Shown one piece after another: positions 35,826-45,121 of a DNA stretch of 64,000 nt. The notes beneath the pieces are model-generated. The model was not told the origin of the DNA and did not search any database. It saw only the letters and a list, made by a program, of their open reading frames with translations. The translations under genes and the position numbers were made by a program. Origin of the DNA: JAZSNL01 sp045536365 (GTDB taxonomy: Bacteria; Bacillota_I; Bacilli_A; ML615J-28; CAG-313); contig JAZSNL010000027.1 of NCBI GenBank assembly GCA_045536365.1, forward strand, positions 1 through 64,000, given 5' to 3'. How positions within the stretch are numbered: position 1 is the first letter of the stretch; each line of letters begins with the position of its first letter.

Positions 35826-38800
35826 TTATAATTCATAATCCATCATTTTCCAATTATCTTTATCAATAACCGCAAACTTGTTCTTCTTGAAAATCTTTGA
35901 TATACCCTTTACTTGAGTAACAATTGCAAACTTTTCATCCCATTTATTTATATCTGAAGAAGGATGAACATATAAAATTAATTTTTCTGAACAACCTAAG
36001 AAAGCAAATTCTTCAATAAATTCTATATGTTTAGGTATAACAAAACTAACTAAATTTTTACAATTCAAGAAAGTATTCTTTTTAATCTGTCTTGTTCCAT
36101 TAGATATAACAATCTCTTTAACATTTGAACAAAAAGCAAAAGTTTGATCATATAATATTTGATCAGTAACTACTACTTTTTCTAAACTAGCTGGAACATA
36201 TCGATGTTGATTATTGAATAAATAACATAAATTACTATTCATTGTTGATTCTAATTTATTTCCAACAAAAGGAACTTTTAATTTTCTAACTTCTGTTTGA
36301 GATAAAATATCTTTTCCAATATATGAAACGCTATTTTCAATAACAACATTATCAACTATCATTTCACTAAAACAATAGTCATCTAAATATTCAACATTAT
36401 TAGTATTAATTTCTGTTACATTACAACCTTTAAATACATTAGAATTAATACGTTTTACACGACTAGGAATAACAATTAAACCATTTATAGATTTAGCTGC
36501 ATATAATAATACTTCTTCTTTTTTAGAAACCAATAAATTATCGATTACTTCAAAATAATCATTACTTTCCATTTCAATACTATTAATAGTCGTATTTGCG
36601 AACGACATTGGTTGAATATTAAATAAATAATTTGATAATACTAATTTATTAATTACAAATGATACTTTTGTTCCAGCAAACTGATAATCATATAATTCAC
36701 GAATATTATTTAATTCTAATAATTCAAGTCTTTCAATTTTTAAATTATTAAACACGCTAGGTAATAAATCAAAAACTTTTGTTAATTTAATTTCTTTAAT
36801 TGATTTTGCTTTTGTAAAGAAAGAATTATCAATATGCTTTCCATGATATATTACTTTCTCAAGACAATTTAATGATTCACTAAATTCATTAGATAAAGTA
36901 AGTTTCATATCCATATATTCAGTTATTTCAATACTTCTTGTTTTTATCTTACTAAATTCTTTATTACTGATAAGGTTATTGCTGTTAACAATAATAGAAT
37001 CAACAATACTAATATTTTCTAAAGCATCTTGCTTAATTTCTTTAATATTTTCATTAATCTTTAAAATATTTAAATTTTGATTATAACAATAATACAAAGT
37101 ATCTTGATAATAAATCATATTATTATCATGTTCTAATCCTTCAGAAGTTAATGTTTGAATATATGTTTTTACAAAGACTTTATCCTCTAAAGTATTTAAT
37201 TTATCAGACAAAATTAAATTTTGAATATTTAAATATTTAAAAGTATTTACTTCAAAACTACTTTGTGAAATCTTACTTAAATCAAGAGTATTAAAATAAG
37301 CAATTTGTCCGGTAAATTCTTTAATGATTTTACCATTTAAAATAGTTAAATCAAGTTTATTATTTAAAGCAGTATTACCGAATACATAATTTAATGTGTT
37401 TGGTCTGTCAACATTTAAACCAATAAAAGGTAAAACAAGTTTTTGAATATTACAAGAATTTAATAAAATATTTTCTTTTATATTAATTACTTCTTCTGTT
37501 AATATTAATTCTTTCAAATTATCACAATTACAGAATGCTTCTTTTTTGATAAGTTGAACATGATTAGTATTAATTTTTGTTATTTTAGAACAATTTTCAA
37601 AAGCATTACTATGAATAACTAATACGTCGCTAGGAATATTAATTTCACCTACAGTATTTTTATTAACAAATAATAAGCTTGTTCCACTATTAGAAATAAT
37701 CATTCCATCTTCATTACGGTAATATTCATTACTAATAAGATCTATTTTCTTAATACTAGATCCTTTACAAACATCAGGACTAATATACATAATATTATAT
37801 CCTATCTTTAAAATTTCAAGATTTGAACAATTTTCAAATACAGAATTACCTATTCTTTCAATATTAGATAAATCAAGATTAGATAAATTAGTATTGAAAA
37901 ATGCTTTATCACCTATTGATAAAACCTTTGAAAAATCAATATCAATATTACCATTAAAATTATAAAAACAATAACTCGGAATTACTTCAATATCACAATC
38001 TAATTTAAAATCAGCAATCGATAAATTACTAAATGCTCCAATTCCACCTAAGAATTTTGTAATTTTAACCTTATTTAAATTTTTAGGTAAATAATACATT
38101 CTTTGTTGATTTTTAATCTCTTGATACAACAATTTAGAACCATCATACTTCTTAATGGAAAATAACATTCCAAATTGATTAGTATGTAATGGTAATTCAA
38201 TTGACTTCAAATTAGAACATTCTGCAAATATTCCTCTTCCAACATATTCTGCATCTTTTGAAATAACACAATTTTCAATTGCTGTTTTCATGAAAGCAAA
38301 TGAACCAATAGTTAAAACATCGTTAAAATCAGGCAATGTTTTTAAACTGCTACATCCTGAAAAGGCATATTTACCAATCCTTTTAATTGGTTGATCAAAA
38401 GAAATATTAGTTACAAAAGATAAATCCTTAAAATAACTATCTGGAATAATCGAATCCATAAATTTAATACTACGAATCGACTCTACTCCTTGGAATACTT
38501 CACTTAATTTTTGATTTTCTAAAATGTTAATGTCGATATGTTGTAATCCAAAACAGTTTTTAAACGCATCTTGGCCAATTTTCTTGACATTAACTAATGA
38601 AATAGAAACTAGTTTAGAACAACCATAAAATGAATTATCACCTATTGTTTGTCCTACAATATTAAATGGTAAGCTTATTAAATTAAAACAATTCTTAAAA
38701 GCATTATTACCAATTTCTTTAACATTTTGATTTAAATGAATTTTTTCTAATTGATAACAGTTTTCAAATGAACTATTACTTACTATTTCAACATTAGATA

Positions 38801-41800
38801 AATCAGATAAGAAATTTAATTGATGACAATCTTTAAAACAATTTTTTGGAATTACATTTCCTCGATAATCTATTTTTAATGTTAATAATGAGTTACATCC
38901 TTCAAAACAAGAATTATTTAATTTTTCTACTAAATTAATTATTTCAATATTCTTTAAATTTAAACAATTCATAAAGTATTCATTAGGTATTTCTTTATTA
39001 ACATAAACCTTAATGATATTTAACTTGTTATATTTTGAATTAAATTCTTTAATATCATCTTCAAATATTGTATATAAACAATTAGAATCTTTATCTGCCC
39101 CAATTGATAAATTTGTTAATGAATAACAACCTTTAAACATTAAATTCTCATAATCATTAACTGTACTCATGTCAATTGATTCAAAACTTTCACAATTAGT
39201 AAAAGCTTCTTTACCAATTGATTTAAAATTATTAAAATCAATCATTCCTTCACTTGTTAAAGCATTAATTCTTACGAGTTTCTTACAACCATAAAAGGCT
39301 CTATTACCAATTTCTACATCATCAGATTCAAATTTGATTCCTTGTAATTTAATACACCCTTCAAAACAAGATGTTGGAATTAAAGATATTGGACATTCTA
39401 TTTTTATTTTTTCTAATGTTTGCCAATTCATGAAAGCTTCTTCTGGGAGATTAGATGATAATATTTTAATATTTTTTATATGTGTTGTTTCATTAAATTT
39501 TTCAATTGAATCTTCAAATAACATATAAGGAAGAACATTATTCTTTAATTCATTAAAACTAAGACTTGTAATCTTTAATCCTTTTAAAGCATTTCTTTCA
39601 AATTCTACACCTTTTGGTAATTCAAATTGTGGAATAACTTCATCTGAATTAATAAAAGCATTAGCTTTTACTAATTTTAACTTAGGTAGATTATTTAAAT
39701 CACCACTAATCATTGAAATAGTAATACTATTAGATTCTAATATTTCAATATTATTTAAAATATTAGTAATATCTAAATTATCACAATTATTAAAACAATT
39801 AGCAGGTAATGAATTACCAAGATAATTCATTTTTAATGAAGATAGTTTTTTACATCCCCTAAATGCATTATCTCCTAAATATATTACATCATTAATTACT
39901 TCAATTTCTTCAATATTTATACAATTTTCAAAATAATGATTAGGAATACGTTCATTAACATAAATAGTAACTTTCTTTAAATCACTATATTTAGAATTAA
40001 ATATTTTAATATCATTTTCAAATAATGTATAAAGAAGTAATGAAGTTTTATCAACTGATAAAATTATTGATTCAATTGAATAACAACCATTAAACATTAA
40101 TTTTTCAACTTTTGAGACATTTTTCATATCAATGTCTTTTAATTTTGAACATTTGTTAAAAGCAAGAGAACCAATTGATTTAAAATTATTTAAATCTAAT
40201 ACATTACTACCTGGTTTTGAATTAATTCTTTGTAAACTTTCGCATCCATAGAATGCTTTATCACCGATAGAAACATTTTTAGAGTCAAATTTTACAACTT
40301 CTAATTTAATACAGCCTTCAAAACAAGATGAAGGGATTCTTGTGATTTCAACATCAAATTTAACTTTTTCTAAGTTTTCCCATCCTTTAAAAGCTGTAGG
40401 AATTATATCGTTTGTTTTAATTAAAACATTTTTAACCATTGATGTTTGATTAAATTTATCAATAGAATCTTCAAAAAACATATAAGGATAAAAAATTGAT
40501 CCTTGATCATCTTTCATATTTAAATCTTTAAATACTAATGTTGTTATATTTAGTCCACTTAAAGATCCTTTTTCAAAAACTACTCCATCAGGAAACTCAA
40601 AAATATCAATTTTATTTTTCGTATTCTTAAATGCATCTTTTTTTACAACTTTTAATTTAGGTAAAAAAACAAAAGAACCATTAAAATTATCTAATGTTAA
40701 ACTATTATTTTCTAAAATCTCAATATTAGAAAAAATATTATTTAAATTAAGTTTATTACATTCATCAAAACAATAAGAAGGTAAAACATTACCTAAATAA
40801 TTCATCTTTAAAGTTGTTAAATTCTCACATCCTTTAAAAGCCGATGCTCCTATTGTATGAATATCACCTATTATTTCAATTTCTTGTAAAGTACGACAAT
40901 CCTCAAAGAATGCCTCAGGTATTATTCCATCAGTAAATTCAATTGTTATTTTATCTAAATTAACTTTTTTATAATCAATTTTAAATTCAGAATATAAATC
41001 AATTAATCTTTTAACATTTGTATTTTTATTAATAGTTAATTTTCTAACATTAGTTCCTTCTAATGCGCCATCATTAATTTGTGTATTAGAAAGATCTAAA
41101 TAAGTTAAATATTTACAATTTTTAAAAGCAGCTTCTCCTATATATGTAAAATGACCATTACCTAAGCGTTTAACGCTAATTAAGGACGTATTTTCAAACG
41201 CATGATCATTTATCTTATTAATACTGCTACCCAAAACTAATTTAAGATTATTACAATTCTTAACAAAACCATCTGGTATTTCAGTAATACTATTAGGTAA
41301 TACAACAGCTTCTAAACTAGATAATCCTGTAAATAAATTATCTGGTAAACTTTTTATTGTATTAGGAACACTAATCATTCTAATTTTTTTCTTTCCTTTA
41401 AAGATATTACTATTAAGTTCTTTAATCCCATAAGGAATAGTAACAATTATTCTATCATCTTTAAAAGACGTCAATTTATTATCCTTTACAATAAAATCAG
41501 TATTACTCTCATTAAAAGCACCTACTCCAAATGTTACATTAGTTGAAATTTTACCTAAATCACTATGATTTAAATCACGTGGATCAACCCAACTAATCGG
41601 TTCATCAACTAATCCTGTATGTTCTAAAATGCAATATAAATAATAAGCATATACACTAACAGGTATATGATTATTATCAAATTCATTAGAAACTTTCTCT
41701 ACAGCAACAGCTAAATCTTTCTTTTGTTTTGTTAACACTCCATTAAGAAGAATTTCAATAAAATTACAACAACTATATAATTCTTGTAATTGAATGTATT

Positions 41801-41918
41801 GAATGACATCGTGTTCATTTTGACAATATTTTTCAAAGTGTTTAATAACATAAGTTTTATCTTTACAATCTAAAAAATTTGTCTTTAATTCTTTCGATAT
41901 AAAATCATAAAAACTCAT
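35826..41918 (-). CDS. Giant BspA-type leucine-rich repeat protein, cytoplasmic
   Basis: 2030 residues. After an N-terminal helical region of about 150 residues with no recognised domain, the rest is built from LRR_5/BspA-like repeats of 22-24 residues (patterns such as IGDKAFYGCESLQRI, SSCFEGCIKLEVVKF, IPDGFVKNCNNLKLV). Three larger units of about 325 residues, each containing an xYxGNxxPxxCF landmark near residues 373, 701 and 1019, suggest segmental duplication. BspA-type proteins are usually secreted; here there is no signal peptide, no membrane helix and no cell-wall anchor, and the C-terminus is basic. As first gene of the VWA-PP2C-kinase operon it is probably the recognition or scaffold component of an internal signalling complex. 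Ligand unknown. Confidence 0.87.
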   Translation of the reverse strand: MSFYDFISKELKTNFLDCKDKTYVIKHFEKYCQNEHDVIQYIQLQELYSCCNFIEILLNGVLTKQKKDLAVAVEKVSNEFDNNHIPVSVYAYYLYCILEHTGLVDEPISWVDPRDLNHSDLGKISTNVTFGVGAFNESNTDFIVKDNKLTSFKDDRIIVTIPYGIKELNSNIFKGKKKIRMISVPNTIKSLPDNLFTGLSSLEAVVLPNSITEIPDGFVKNCNNLKLVLGSSINKINDHAFENTSLISVKRLGNGHFTYIGEAAFKNCKYLTYLDLSNTQINDGALEGTNVRKLTINKNTNVKRLIDLYSEFKIDYKKVNLDKITIEFTDGIIPEAFFEDCRTLQEIEIIGDIHTIGASAFKGCENLTTLKMNYLGNVLPSYCFDECNKLNLNNIFSNIEILENNSLTLDNFNGSFVFLPKLKVVKKDAFKNTKNKIDIFEFPDGVVFEKGSLSGLNITTLVFKDLNMKDDQGSIFYPYMFFEDSIDKFNQTSMVKNVLIKTNDIIPTAFKGWENLEKVKFDVEITRIPSSCFEGCIKLEVVKFDSKNVSIGDKAFYGCESLQRINSKPGSNVLDLNNFKSIGSLAFNKCSKLKDIDMKNVSKVEKLMFNGCYSIESIILSVDKTSLLLYTLFENDIKIFNSKYSDLKKVTIYVNERIPNHYFENCINIEEIEVINDVIYLGDNAFRGCKKLSSLKMNYLGNSLPANCFNNCDNLDITNILNNIEILESNSITISMISGDLNNLPKLKLVKANAFINSDEVIPQFELPKGVEFERNALKGLKITSLSFNELKNNVLPYMLFEDSIEKFNETTHIKNIKILSSNLPEEAFMNWQTLEKIKIECPISLIPTSCFEGCIKLQGIKFESDDVEIGNRAFYGCKKLVRINALTSEGMIDFNNFKSIGKEAFTNCESFESIDMSTVNDYENLMFKGCYSLTNLSIGADKDSNCLYTIFEDDIKEFNSKYNKLNIIKVYVNKEIPNEYFMNCLNLKNIEIINLVEKLNNSCFEGCNSLLTLKIDYRGNVIPKNCFKDCHQLNFLSDLSNVEIVSNSSFENCYQLEKIHLNQNVKEIGNNAFKNCFNLISLPFNIVGQTIGDNSFYGCSKLVSISLVNVKKIGQDAFKNCFGLQHIDINILENQKLSEVFQGVESIRSIKFMDSIIPDSYFKDLSFVTNISFDQPIKRIGKYAFSGCSSLKTLPDFNDVLTIGSFAFMKTAIENCVISKDAEYVGRGIFAECSNLKSIELPLHTNQFGMLFSIKKYDGSKLLYQEIKNQQRMYYLPKNLNKVKITKFLGGIGAFSNLSIADFKLDCDIEVIPSYCFYNFNGNIDIDFSKVLSIGDKAFFNTNLSNLDLSNIERIGNSVFENCSNLEILKIGYNIMYISPDVCKGSSIKKIDLISNEYYRNEDGMIISNSGTSLLFVNKNTVGEINIPSDVLVIHSNAFENCSKITKINTNHVQLIKKEAFCNCDNLKELILTEEVINIKENILLNSCNIQKLVLPFIGLNVDRPNTLNYVFGNTALNNKLDLTILNGKIIKEFTGQIAYFNTLDLSKISQSSFEVNTFKYLNIQNLILSDKLNTLEDKVFVKTYIQTLTSEGLEHDNNMIYYQDTLYYCYNQNLNILKINENIKEIKQDALENISIVDSIIVNSNNLISNKEFSKIKTRSIEITEYMDMKLTLSNEFSESLNCLEKVIYHGKHIDNSFFTKAKSIKEIKLTKVFDLLPSVFNNLKIERLELLELNNIRELYDYQFAGTKVSFVINKLVLSNYLFNIQPMSFANTTINSIEMESNDYFEVIDNLLVSKKEEVLLYAAKSINGLIVIPSRVKRINSNVFKGCNVTEINTNNVEYLDDYCFSEMIVDNVVIENSVSYIGKDILSQTEVRKLKVPFVGNKLESTMNSNLCYLFNNQHRYVPASLEKVVVTDQILYDQTFAFCSNVKEIVISNGTRQIKKNTFLNCKNLVSFVIPKHIEFIEEFAFLGCSEKLILYVHPSSDINKWDEKFAIVTQVKGISKIFKKNKFAVIDKDNWKMMDYEL
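38740..40930 (-). repeat. three ~325-residue super-repeats in the LRR gene
   Basis: Translated landmarks MNYLGNVLP, MNYLGNSLP and IDYRGNVIP recur at a spacing of about 980 bases (near 40800, 39815 and 38860), each followed by similar EILxNNS and EDSIxKFN or related segments. The first two copies are much closer to each other than to the third. Boundaries are approximate. Confidence 0.65.
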
Positions 41919-41943
41919 TAAAATCCTCCTTTTTTCGTTTCAT

Positions 41944-41959
41944 ACTTGCACATTCAAGT
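41944..41959. promoter_or_regulatory. inverted repeat before the LRR-VWA operon
   Basis: ACTTG, six bases, CAAGT lies about 25-40 bases upstream of the giant gene's start and just before its ribosome binding site. It could be an operator or a small hairpin. I could not find a convincing -35/-10 pair here. Confidence 0.3.
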
Positions 41960-41976
41960 TTATCATATTTTAAAAG

Positions 41977-42026
41977 AAAATACAAGATAATTTTTGCTTT
42001 TTTTTGACAAAATTATCTTGTATTTT
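41977..42026. terminator. strong terminator between TIR gene and LRR operon
   Basis: An 18 bp perfect stem, AAAATACAAGATAATTTT against its complement, encloses a 14-base T-rich loop. It lies two bases past the stop of the TIR-methyltransferase gene and insulates the giant operon. Confidence 0.85.
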
Positions 42027-42027
42027 T

Positions 42028-43344
42028 TTATTTTTTTGCAGTAAAAAGAACAAAGCCTAAATTAAAGTAAAAAGACTCTTCTTGGAATTTTATTTCCAAA
42101 TCATCATAGATAGATTCATACCATTTTAGGTCATTATAAATATCTTGATTATTCGGATATCTTTCACGCATAATTTTTAAATCTTCTAAAATAAATGAAA
42201 AATAAGTATGGAATAAAGCAGATCTTTCATCATTATCCATTCCAATTGTTGATAAGCCTGATTTTTCTAAAACAATATCTTTGTAGCCACATCTCTTAAG
42301 ATATGTATAGATTTCTCTTCCGCTTTTTCTATGTCCTGCAGTTTCATTTTTTCCACATATATTAACTACACGTTCAAATTCTCTATTCTCATCTGGATAT
42401 GCTAGATTCAATCCATCATCGATATCTTTTATTATAATAAAACCTCCAGGTTTTAATTTCGTTTTCAGTTCTCTTAATAGTTTATAAGGATTCTTTAAAT
42501 GTAAAATAACCATACTAATATTAATAACATCAAATGACTCTATACTAATATTTTCCATAATTGTTTCTAATTGTTCACCTAAATCTTCATCTTCGACATT
42601 TAAATTATAAAAAACTATTTTATTATCAATTCCGTATTTTTTATTTGCGTATTCAACAGCTTTATTGTCATATTCTAATCCAACTATTTTTTCCACATCA
42701 TAAACATTTCCTATTCGATCCATTATAAAATCGCCATTATTTGAACCAACATCTAATACTTTAATATTGTTCATATTCAATAAGACTTTATCGTATATGG
42801 GTCTATCAAATGTTTCTAATAATTTTTGTTGAATCTTTAATCTTTTTACTTCCTTTTTATCATCTAAACTAAAATATTGATTAGATAAGCGATGTCCTTT
42901 TTGTTTTGTATTATTAATTAGTTTCTTAGTTTTACTACGCAACATCGATTTTAATTTATCAATAGTAGCTTGAAAATAGTCTTTACTAAACACAACACCG
43001 TTATACTTTGATAATTTTTCAAATCCCGGTATTGGTACCTTAGGCCATTCAAAACCATTCACCATAAATGGAATTATGTTTTTATCATGCTCTATCGCAT
43101 GCGAAATTTCAAGTCTGAGCCAATCTTTTTCATTTTCACATCTATCTAACGCATTTTTATTTAATATTAAAACAAAGTCATCGCATTCTTCAATAGTGTC
43201 ATATAACTTAACATTAAAGTCACCATTTCTTAATTCTTCTATATCAAAAAAGGGATTGTATCCTTCTAATAGTAAATGTTCATATACTAATCGAGCTAAT
43301 TCATATCCGCCTTCACGGCGATAACTAATAAATATATTGTACAT
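42028..43344 (-). CDS. TIR domain fused to SAM methyltransferase
   Basis: 438 residues. Residues 1-135 are a TIR domain: YNIFISYRREGG at the start, the DIEELRNGD box 2-like loop, FVLILNKNAL, and DWLRLEISHAIE with Glu79 in the position of the catalytic glutamate of NAD-cleaving TIRs. Residues about 165-438 are a class I methyltransferase with motif I VLDVGSNNGDF (196-206), GLEYDNKAVEYA, NISMVILHLKNP and KPGGFIIIKD; an ISYxREGG N-terminus and SAM domain in one chain is unusual. There is no membrane segment. It has its own terminator and diverges from pnuC. A role in NAD-linked signalling or defence is plausible from the TIR; what is methylated is unknown. Confidence 0.83.
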   Translation of the reverse strand: MYNIFISYRREGGYELARLVYEHLLLEGYNPFFDIEELRNGDFNVKLYDTIEECDDFVLILNKNALDRCENEKDWLRLEISHAIEHDKNIIPFMVNGFEWPKVPIPGFEKLSKYNGVVFSKDYFQATIDKLKSMLRSKTKKLINNTKQKGHRLSNQYFSLDDKKEVKRLKIQQKLLETFDRPIYDKVLLNMNNIKVLDVGSNNGDFIMDRIGNVYDVEKIVGLEYDNKAVEYANKKYGIDNKIVFYNLNVEDEDLGEQLETIMENISIESFDVINISMVILHLKNPYKLLRELKTKLKPGGFIIIKDIDDGLNLAYPDENREFERVVNICGKNETAGHRKSGREIYTYLKRCGYKDIVLEKSGLSTIGMDNDERSALFHTYFSFILEDLKIMRERYPNNQDIYNDLKWYESIYDDLEIKFQEESFYFNLGFVLFTAKK

Positions 43345-43487
43345 ATTCTACCTCTTATGTTTATTTTTTATACAAATATTATACTACAGCATTCAATTTA
43401 ACTATATAAAAATGATTATTTTTTATTATTTAATTACTCTTTGTTAATCAATTTTTTCCTATAATATTAACACTTTAACCTCTTTCT

Positions 43488-43516
43488 TTGACTTTTTTAT
43501 AAAAATAATATATACT
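43488..43516 (+). promoter_or_regulatory. sigma-A promoter of pnuC
   Basis: TTGACT (43488-43493), 17 bases, TATACT (43511-43516), with an AAAGGAGG site before the ATG. There is no room for a NAD- or thiamine-type riboswitch in the leader of about 23 bases. Confidence 0.75.
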
Positions 43517-43545
43517 CAATATATCATTAGAAAGGAGGAACATCA

Positions 43546-44253
43546 ATGATTAAAAAACTATTAAATTATTTTACCTTGGTAGAAAAAATAATATGGTTAA
43601 GTTCAGTTATTTTTATAATCGCTTGTTTTTGTATATTTGATAGATCCAATTATTTTAATTTAATCACTTCTATTCTTGGTGTTACTTCTTTAATTTTTGG
43701 GGCAAAAGCTAATCCAATAAGCCAAGTTTTTGGAATTGGTTTTTGTATTTTATATGCGGTGATATCAGTTAAATATCGTTATTATGGAGAGATGTTAACA
43801 TATCTTTTAATGACTCTACCTATGACTGTGATTGCGATGATATCATGGTTTAAGAACCCTTATAAAGGAAATAAAAGTGAAGTTACAATTGGAAAAATAT
43901 CTAAAAAAGAAACTATTTTTATGTTTATTGTAGCTATAATTATTACTTCTATTTTCTATTTTATCCTAAAATATTTTAATACTGCTAATCTCATATTTAG
44001 TACTATTTCAATTACTACTAGTTTTATTGCGGTATACTTAACTTATAAAAGAAGCCCTTTTTATGCGGTGGGATACGCTTGTAATGATATTGTTTTAATT
44101 ATTTTATGGACTCTCGCAAGTATAGAAAACATATCTTATATTTCAATATTAGCTTGCTTTGTTGCTTTTTTCGTAAGTGATATTTACGCTTTTATTAATT
44201 GGACTAATATTCAAAAAAAACAAAACATAAAAGACACACTAGATTCTAAGTAA
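43546..44253 (+). CDS. pnuC: PnuC-family nicotinamide riboside transporter
   Basis: 235 residues with about seven membrane helices. The PnuC pattern is recognisable: GAKANPISQVFGIGFCILYAV near residues 51-71 with a downstream YYGEM and LMTLPM, and YACNDIVLIILWTLAS plus VAFFVSDIYAFINW in the second half, equivalent to the family's WxxxDxxxxxLW and NxxxxYxxxNW substrate-site segments. It takes up nicotinamide riboside by facilitated diffusion, with trapping by a kinase that is not in this window. The gene diverges from the TIR-methyltransferase gene, has a near-consensus promoter and is followed by a strong hairpin. Thiamine or riboflavin specificity (PnuT/PnuX) cannot be fully excluded. Confidence 0.85.
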   Translation: MIKKLLNYFTLVEKIIWLSSVIFIIACFCIFDRSNYFNLITSILGVTSLIFGAKANPISQVFGIGFCILYAVISVKYRYYGEMLTYLLMTLPMTVIAMISWFKNPYKGNKSEVTIGKISKKETIFMFIVAIIITSIFYFILKYFNTANLIFSTISITTSFIAVYLTYKRSPFYAVGYACNDIVLIILWTLASIENISYISILACFVAFFVSDIYAFINWTNIQKKQNIKDTLDSK

Positions 44254-44288
44254 TCAATATTTGATTACCTATCTAATGTGTCTTTTTT
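44229..44288. terminator. long bidirectional terminator after pnuC
   Basis: AAAAGACACA pairs with TGTGTCTTTT, and inside it CTAGAT/ATCTA and GTAATCAA/TTGATTAC extend the stem. The pnuC stop codon is inside the hairpin. T runs follow on the plus strand. Confidence 0.8.
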
Positions 44289-44303
44289 ATTTATTACATT
44301 ACT

Positions 44304-44882
44304 TTATTTTAAACTTCTTGATTTTAAATCAAACATAACTCCAACTATTAATGGAACTGCTATAAATATTACTGCCCATACAGCATCAACTTTAATTGAT
44401 TTTTCAGTAATATATCCATATATTGCGGTACCCCCACAAACTATAATAGGGAAACACCAACAAACCCACGTAATTATAGTATATGTTTTTTTCTTTTTTT
44501 CTATTAAAGTTGTATCTTTTAATTTTGGATGATTTTGGATTTTTTCATCAATTTCTTTAATTAATTTTTCTAAATTAAAATCTTCTTGATAATCATAATC
44601 AATAAAAAGTTTTTCTAAATCCTCTGCATTTATTCCAGCATGATATACTACAACATTATATTTATCTTCAAAAAAATCTATAATGACATAAATATTATGA
44701 TAATTATAATTTAATTGAATTGTTTTACCTAATTTATTGATTGTAGGATAAACTCCTACTCCAACGTATTTAGATAATAACTTTTTAATTTCTCCACTCA
44801 AATATAATTCAAAGATTCTATCTAAATTACTATATTCATTTTTATCTTTAGAATTTAAATAATTTTCGATTTTTCTTTTCAT
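44304..44882 (-). CDS. Membrane protein of unknown function
   Basis: 192 residues, not recognised. Residues 1-130 are soluble and charged, with a VGVGVYPTINKLGK segment and a helix-rich acidic stretch before a run of five lysines. Two membrane helices follow at about 133-152 and 166-184, the last ending in a basic tail, so the soluble part is probably cytoplasmic by the positive-inside rule. It lies alone at the edge of the RHS island and ends opposite pnuC. The ribosome binding site is weak (AAGGA twelve bases before the ATG). Its position suggests an accessory or orphan immunity gene, but nothing in the sequence proves that. Confidence 0.6.
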   Translation of the reverse strand: MKRKIENYLNSKDKNEYSNLDRIFELYLSGEIKKLLSKYVGVGVYPTINKLGKTIQLNYNYHNIYVIIDFFEDKYNVVVYHAGINAEDLEKLFIDYDYQEDFNLEKLIKEIDEKIQNHPKLKDTTLIEKKKKTYTIITWVCWCFPIIVCGGTAIYGYITEKSIKVDAVWAVIFIAVPLIVGVMFDLKSRSLK

Positions 44883-45121
44883 ATCAATAAATTATCCTTT
44901 TGTATTTTAATTTCAATAACTAGACATATCAGAAGTTAAATATTATAATAAATACTCAAATATAATCACTCTAATAAATGTAACAAGTCGCATTTTTCTT
45001 ATCCTACCTCGAATGTGCAACAATTTACAACAAATACAATTCATTATAATAGTTTAGATAATTTATATTTAACATATATTTATCAGTATTTTTTTAGATA
45101 CATAATAATTTATTACCATAA
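44883..45121. other. AT-rich intergenic region without a gene
   Basis: No open frame, hairpin or promoter of note. A short tract at 44982-45009 (AACAAGTCGCATTTTT then CTTATCCTACC) resembles, in pieces and partly inverted, a tract at 49407-49442 on the other side of the ABC-tip segment. Confidence 0.4.

Noticed and set aside
40656..40820. Short plus-strand frames inside the LRR, RHS, VWA and aromatic genes
   Set aside because: They overlap strongly supported minus-strand genes, lack ribosome binding sites and have no recognisable content.
29513..41918. Tellurite resistance operon
   Set aside because: TerY-type genes invite that name, but no TerC, TerD or TerB homologue is present and the triad occurs in other contexts.
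43517..43545. NAD-type riboswitch before pnuC
   Set aside because: Only about 23 transcribed bases precede the start codon.
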